Positions 59,270 to 64,000 of a stretch of 64,000 bases of DNA are shown here, piece by piece. The notes below the pieces were generated by a model. The model had not been told where the DNA came from. It made no database searches and saw only the letters and a program-made list of their open reading frames with translations. The position numbers and the translations under genes were made by a program. Every line of letters begins with the position of its first letter. The first letter of the stretch is position 1. The stretch lies in NCBI GenBank assembly GCA_937877565.1, contig CALFJB010000030.1, positions 1-64,000 of the forward strand. Direction: 5' to 3'. Source of the stretch: an uncultured Selenomonadales bacterium (GTDB lineage Bacteria; Bacillota; Negativicutes; Selenomonadales; Selenomonadaceae).

Positions 59270-62200
59270 ATGGAAAATCTAAGCTTGGAAGTCCTTGATA
59301 ATTTGCGAAATTTATTTTTGCAAATGAACAATTCACGGCGGCAACTTCGCCCAATTTTGGCTGATATTGCCAATTCGATTGAGCAAGGTTTTTTCATTGA
59401 TGCAGATTCTGAAGAAGTTCATCAGCTGTTGAAAAAAATATTGGATGCTCAACAACAATTATCAGCCGTCGAACAACTTAAAAAATCTGTTGCCACTAAA
59501 AAACTTGAACAAATTGACAAAAATCTTTCACAACTTAAACAAAATTCTAAACGCGAAGAAATTAATTCTACTCTAACGCGAATTGAAACTTTGGTAGTTG
59601 ATTCAGATGAACCCGCAATTTGCGACGCCGTTAAAAAAGTTAAACTGCAAGCCGAACATTTGAGAAATAAATCCGGCAAGTTGGATTCTAACCAATTTTA
59701 CAAAATGGCTGAAAGATTTGTTTTTCTTGCAAACATTATCGACAACGCGCAAAGTTTTTCGCCTTCAGATTTTATCAGCGTCACAAATTCTTTTCCAGAT
59801 AACCCGCTAATTGCAATGGTATTGACTTCAAAACTTGTTCACTTTCCAAAAATTGAAGCTCAAGTTGAAGAAATTCCGATTGTCGAAACTGAAAAAAAAC
59901 CGTCGTTTATTCCTACGAAGCCGCGAGTTAATGCTGTAATTGTAAAATTCAACAAGCTTAAACCTCAACCAAATTTAAGCCTTGTTTCAACGAATCCGCA
60001 AAATTTTTCCATTGAAAAAACCAGTTCCAAAAAACAAATTGCAATTAAATCTTTCAATAACAAAATTCATCAGCTTTTTGACGCGGTAGACCCGCTCCCG
60101 CTTTTTAAAATGCTCATTAAGACGAGAATTTTTTTTGTAGACGATTCAAAAGATTTATTTGTGTCCGGCAAAATTTCAAAGAGACTCATTGCACTTGTAC
60201 CGCGCCTTTTTGAAAAACTTTTCAGTTGGGGGATTGTCGATAAAATTCATTGGCGCGGCTACGAATTTTATTTTCTCAATGATTTTGGTTTAGATTTGTG
60301 TATTCGTTGCTTTACGCACGCCACGCCTTCAACCAATACTTTAAATTATTTCGACACAATGACAGCCGCTTTGCAAATTTCGGTTATGCTGATAATTGAG
60401 CCGCGTATCAAAGATCATCAAAAAATTAATTTTTCCTATTTGCCGATTATACCGGTTGTCCGCGCCGAATTTAAAGGCAATTTGGTTTTATTTTTCTCAC
60501 TGATTTTACTTGGCGACGATTGGGCAACTTTCATCGCACAATTTAAAATGATTGTCGAAAAGCACATTGATACTGACTTACGCGCGGTTTTTATTTTCGC
60601 AATGGACGCTGAAGACTTGCAATGGCTGAAAATGTTCGACACGGTTAAATTTAAAAATGTGCCGTTTTTTATGATGACATTGAACGGGCTTTTTGATATG
60701 GACGGCGAAGAAGTTGACTTCGATTTTTGGAGCGACTTTAAAAATTTTCTTATTCCGCCGACGGAAACGCCGGAGCCTTTTTATAAACCGTCTTCAATAA
60801 ATAAAACTCCTAAAGAAGAGCCGAAAACTTTTACAGAAACTTTTGAAACTGTCGCCACGAATGAAAATTTTGAAGCTGAAGTTGAAGTTGAGCCGGAGCC
60901 TGTTGAAGAAATTGAAATTGAGCCCGTTGAAGAAATTGAAGTTGAAGAGCCGCCGAAAATTCCCACCGTCGAAATTATTTCTGAACCTGAAAAATTTGAG
61001 CCGTCCGAAAAAACATCTGAAGACGATTTAATTAAAGTTGACATTTTGAGCGGCGTTACAAATCTTTTCAAAGTTGGCGAAATTTCGCGTGGTATGTTGG
61101 CATTGCACGCGCTGGACGATTATTTTTCTGCAGATGAAATTTGGGCGGAATATCTTACAAAGGAAATTGGCTTTATTCTTGACGATCCAATTACTGAAAT
61201 GACGTTGCAGAGTTTTGACACGTTCAGTTTTTGGACGGGCGGCACTGAAATTCCAAAGGCGAATATTGGCAACACGTTTGATTATTTGAACCTTGCCGCC
61301 ACGATTAAAAATTTTTTCGCCCCGCCCAATCCTACAAGTTATCAAATTCAAAAACTTTGGAACCAAATTAACGACGATAAATCTAATACCGCGCTGAAGG
61401 CTTGCCCCGCCGCAAAAATTTTAATCAGCCTGTTCAATAATTTTACAGATAAGACGCACCGCGCCTTTGCAGATTCACTTTCTGAAGTTGGCGATAACAG
61501 CGAAGACAATTTTAAAACCGCTTTGTCAAAGATTAAGGAAGTTGAAAATATTGTTGACAGCGTTTTGCGTTCAGATGTAAATCATCGCCGCGTCCGTGAT
61601 GTCATTCAGCAGCTTTTTAAAAATAATGGATTGGCAAGAAAATATTTGAACGTCGAAAATTTTTCTGACGCTGAAATTTTAGATTTTTGCCAAAAGTACG
61701 CTGATAAAAATCTGCGCGAAATTCTCAACGCCAAAGGTGCGAAAATCGACGAGGAAACTTTTTCCACTGAAAAAATTGAAGATTTTCTTGACTACATTTG
61801 GGATAATCCGGTTGTGCAACTTTCGCACGGCACACACGAAAAATTTATTGGTCCTAATCGAACGCGCGTTACAAAAGTTTTGAAAAAAGTTTTTACCGCG
61901 CTGACAAATTACGTCCACGCAAAAAAAATTTTGGAGACTACCGGCAGCGGCAACTTGAGCAATGCGCCCACCGATAAAGCGTTGGAAATTTTATCTGAAT
62001 TACAAAAACAAATTGCACGCGTCGAAAAGCGCGGAAATTTGGGCGTCTACGTCTTCAGAGAATTTGCAAATAATTTGGCTAAAAAACTCAAAGGCGAAGT
62101 TATCAATTTCAGTTACAAAGATTGTCTGTTAGGCGCAAATTATATCGAGCTTGCAAATAATTTCCCCGTTACAGAAAATTTCGGCGTACCTGATTTTTCA

Positions 62201-64000
62201 CTCAAGGACAGATTTTTTGCATTTGAATCAGATTTAAAGGATAAAACTTTACGCGAAAATTTGAAACGCGCTCACGAATCTGCGCTTAAAAATTATGACT
62301 GCGGAATTTTGCAGGATTTGCAAAAAAATTTCAATTTGGGCGTTTCTGATGAAGATATGAGGCGCAAAATTACGGCGATTGAACGCCAAGTAGATAAACA
62401 AATTGAACGCATTTACAGCGGCTTTTTGAATGACCTTGAACTTGCCAGAAATTATTCAAGAATTACCGACCAAGAAAAAATTGACGCCTATATTAATGCA
62501 ATCGTCGCCGCGAAGAAACATTTCACTGAAACCAAAAACGCCGGAATTTTTCAACGCTTTGTAAACGCCTGCAACACTTCAATTAATAAAACTTCCATAC
62601 CGCAGAGAAACGCACTTAAAAAGCGTTTGATTGAACTTGAAGAAAAGCTTGAAAAAAATCTTGAAGACGGCGAAACTTTGGCAACGCGCTATCCTATTCT
62701 TGCGAATGTGCGCCGCCAAATTGATTTAATGAATTTGACAGTAGCCGAAGATTATATGAATCGCCTTGAAACGGAAGGCGGCAACTTGTTGACAGAATTG
62801 GACGTTACCGACTCAAATTTGACGACACTGGAAGAATTTTTGGCGGAACATGAAGTTTTGTACCGTGCTATTGGAGCGGCTAACGGCTCGGTTGAAGGCG
62901 CATTTAAACAGCGTCTTCACATCAATAGCAACCGCGTCAATCGTGAAACTCAAAACGCGTTGGACTTTGTACGCGGCTGGAAAGAAATTAACAGCGGACA
63001 GAATCCCGCCATTGAATCTGCGATTATTTTAATTTTGGAACATTTGGGCTACAGCGGCGGCAAAATTTCCGCGCAAAATGTCAACGAAAACAACGCAAAA
63101 TCTTATACCGTGAATTTTTCCGAGCCGTTTAAATTCCGTGACAGTTATCCCCATCCATTTTCGGTTTTCGGTACGGAAATTTATTCCAAAGGTCTGGAGA
63201 TTATTTATCTTAGTGCGAATAGAACTTTTGACAATATCGCACAGGTTTTAAGCGATATGACTTGCCCGCGCGGTACGATTGTACTTTTCAACAATGTAAT
63301 GACTTTGCCGCAACGCCGCAACCTTGCCAAGTCGATTAAACTCAACGCAAATTTGAAAAATATTATTGTGATTGATAAAGTTATGGCGTTGTACTTGACG
63401 CGTTTTGATGACGCTCAACGCGGTAAAAAAATGTTGCAAGCGGCGTTACCTTTCGCACGTGTTCAGCCGTACACTCAAGGCGGCGTTATTGCGCCGGAAA
63501 TGTTCATTGGGCGCAGTGAGGAATTGGATCAAATTCGTGATATGCAGGGCCCGGTTTTCGTTTACGGCGGGCGGCAGTTGGGTAAATCCGCGCTCCTTCG
63601 TCAAGTTAAAAATCTTGAAAATAATCCCGCGCAGTTGAATTTTGCATTTTTCATTGATTTAAAAAATCTTGACAGCGAACAGACTTTGAAAAAAATCGTT
63701 TACGAATTGCAGACGGCAAAACTTTTGGGCGAAGTTGACAGCTGGAACAGTTTTTCATTTGAAATGCACAAACTTTTGGACGGACAACTGCGCGGCGTTT
63801 ACAAGCCGAAAAAGCTTTTACTTTTGCTTGATGAAAGCGATACATTTTTGAGCAGTAAAGATTCTGAAACGGCGATTGACATTCTGCGCGAACTTTTGGT
63901 AGCGTTCAGCGGACAATTTAAATTTGTACTTGCGGGCTTGCACAAAGTTATCAGATTTGAGCAAAATTCCAGTTTTGGCAACCTGAATCATATTTCAGTT
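59270..64000 (+). CDS. Giant P-loop NTPase (at least 1577 aa), C-terminus beyond the window
   Basis: A continuous frame from ATG 59270 (GAGGAGG nine bases upstream) to the window end. The N-terminus is coiled coil (about 1-140). Around residues 270-490 is a mixed alpha/beta region (LPLFKMLIKTRIFFVDDSKDLFVSGKISK) I cannot assign. A Glu/Pro-rich linker (about 505-585, FEAEVEVEPEPVEEIEIE) joins it to a very long helical region. Near 1405 an ORC/AAA-like NTPase begins: MFIGRSEELDQI, Walker A YGGRQLGKSALLRQV about 1425-1440, and Walker B LLLLLDESD about 1520. The plan suits a large conflict or DNA/membrane-remodelling NTPase, but no family is named with confidence. Nothing downstream is seen. Confidence 0.8.
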   Translation, partial: MENLSLEVLDNLRNLFLQMNNSRRQLRPILADIANSIEQGFFIDADSEEVHQLLKKILDAQQQLSAVEQLKKSVATKKLEQIDKNLSQLKQNSKREEINSTLTRIETLVVDSDEPAICDAVKKVKLQAEHLRNKSGKLDSNQFYKMAERFVFLANIIDNAQSFSPSDFISVTNSFPDNPLIAMVLTSKLVHFPKIEAQVEEIPIVETEKKPSFIPTKPRVNAVIVKFNKLKPQPNLSLVSTNPQNFSIEKTSSKKQIAIKSFNNKIHQLFDAVDPLPLFKMLIKTRIFFVDDSKDLFVSGKISKRLIALVPRLFEKLFSWGIVDKIHWRGYEFYFLNDFGLDLCIRCFTHATPSTNTLNYFDTMTAALQISVMLIIEPRIKDHQKINFSYLPIIPVVRAEFKGNLVLFFSLILLGDDWATFIAQFKMIVEKHIDTDLRAVFIFAMDAEDLQWLKMFDTVKFKNVPFFMMTLNGLFDMDGEEVDFDFWSDFKNFLIPPTETPEPFYKPSSINKTPKEEPKTFTETFETVATNENFEAEVEVEPEPVEEIEIEPVEEIEVEEPPKIPTVEIISEPEKFEPSEKTSEDDLIKVDILSGVTNLFKVGEISRGMLALHALDDYFSADEIWAEYLTKEIGFILDDPITEMTLQSFDTFSFWTGGTEIPKANIGNTFDYLNLAATIKNFFAPPNPTSYQIQKLWNQINDDKSNTALKACPAAKILISLFNNFTDKTHRAFADSLSEVGDNSEDNFKTALSKIKEVENIVDSVLRSDVNHRRVRDVIQQLFKNNGLARKYLNVENFSDAEILDFCQKYADKNLREILNAKGAKIDEETFSTEKIEDFLDYIWDNPVVQLSHGTHEKFIGPNRTRVTKVLKKVFTALTNYVHAKKILETTGSGNLSNAPTDKALEILSELQKQIARVEKRGNLGVYVFREFANNLAKKLKGEVINFSYKDCLLGANYIELANNFPVTENFGVPDFSLKDRFFAFESDLKDKTLRENLKRAHESALKNYDCGILQDLQKNFNLGVSDEDMRRKITAIERQVDKQIERIYSGFLNDLELARNYSRITDQEKIDAYINAIVAAKKHFTETKNAGIFQRFVNACNTSINKTSIPQRNALKKRLIELEEKLEKNLEDGETLATRYPILANVRRQIDLMNLTVAEDYMNRLETEGGNLLTELDVTDSNLTTLEEFLAEHEVLYRAIGAANGSVEGAFKQRLHINSNRVNRETQNALDFVRGWKEINSGQNPAIESAIILILEHLGYSGGKISAQNVNENNAKSYTVNFSEPFKFRDSYPHPFSVFGTEIYSKGLEIIYLSANRTFDNIAQVLSDMTCPRGTIVLFNNVMTLPQRRNLAKSIKLNANLKNIIVIDKVMALYLTRFDDAQRGKKMLQAALPFARVQPYTQGGVIAPEMFIGRSEELDQIRDMQGPVFVYGGRQLGKSALLRQVKNLENNPAQLNFAFFIDLKNLDSEQTLKKIVYELQTAKLLGEVDSWNSFSFEMHKLLDGQLRGVYKPKKLLLLLDESDTFLSSKDSETAIDILRELLVAFSGQFKFVLAGLHKVIRFEQNSSFGNLNHISV

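Overview
The window is low-GC DNA, dense with genes and rich in A/T runs. The ispE - GntR - glmU - prs and secG - esterase - rnr blocks, a type II NADH dehydrogenase, meso-DAP-type lysA, partial cobalamin genes and dTDP-rhamnose genes suggest a Firmicute, most likely an anaerobic Negativicute (Selenomonas-like). This placement rests on recognising gene content and order; no database search was run.

Layout. 1-3112: a MATE exporter cut by the left edge, a DUF2156 protein and NDH-2. 3118-8250: a graveyard of mobile DNA, with a broken rolling-circle (HUH) Rep gene, a broken DUF3102-type phage gene, a phage family A DNA polymerase in pieces, an unrecognised broken gene and a gutted type I restriction hsdR. 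8364-12438: ApbE, a membrane/flavodoxin fusion and a CydD-like ABC exporter. 12521-23075: a forward housekeeping block (ispE, GntR, glmU, DUF1919, prs, secG, esterase, thioesterase, rnr) ending in a GT41 glycosyltransferase and a methyltransferase. 23342-32934: a mostly reverse block with DegT aminotransferase, cbiT/E/D, a HicAB toxin-antitoxin pair inside the same run, rfbB/C/A and lysA. 33112-39819: malic enzyme, a tiny type I toxin-like locus, DUF1850, VanW, an SDR, and a LysR regulator divergent from a secreted hydrolase.

40114-55543 is the accessory island of most interest. Reverse genes encode a Sel1-repeat protein with a CFI-box C-terminus and two helical proteins, each with one hydrophobic segment. 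Divergently come a 585-aa unknown, an 1109-aa Ser/Thr kinase - NB-ARC NTPase - TPR receptor, three tandem M48-like proteins whose HExxH motif has decayed to RELGH, GQVAA and NAVTM (the last fused to TerD), then a PqqD-like recognition protein, a 61-aa Cys-containing precursor peptide and a radical SAM/SPASM enzyme. An esterase/ATP-grasp pair follows. I infer a kinase/NTPase-controlled stress or conflict system that includes a RiPP (modified peptide) pathway. 55629-59120 returns to ordinary genes (CheB, PIN/TRAM, cupin, rfbD). From 59270 a giant P-loop NTPase gene runs off the right edge.

Non-coding highlights: a G9 tract that puts the DUF1919 gene one base out of frame (candidate phase variation); an Fst-like toxin gene with a sequestered Shine-Dalgarno and a convergent antisense promoter; two copies of a multi-hairpin element whose stems differ by compensating changes; and several other dispersed intergenic repeats.
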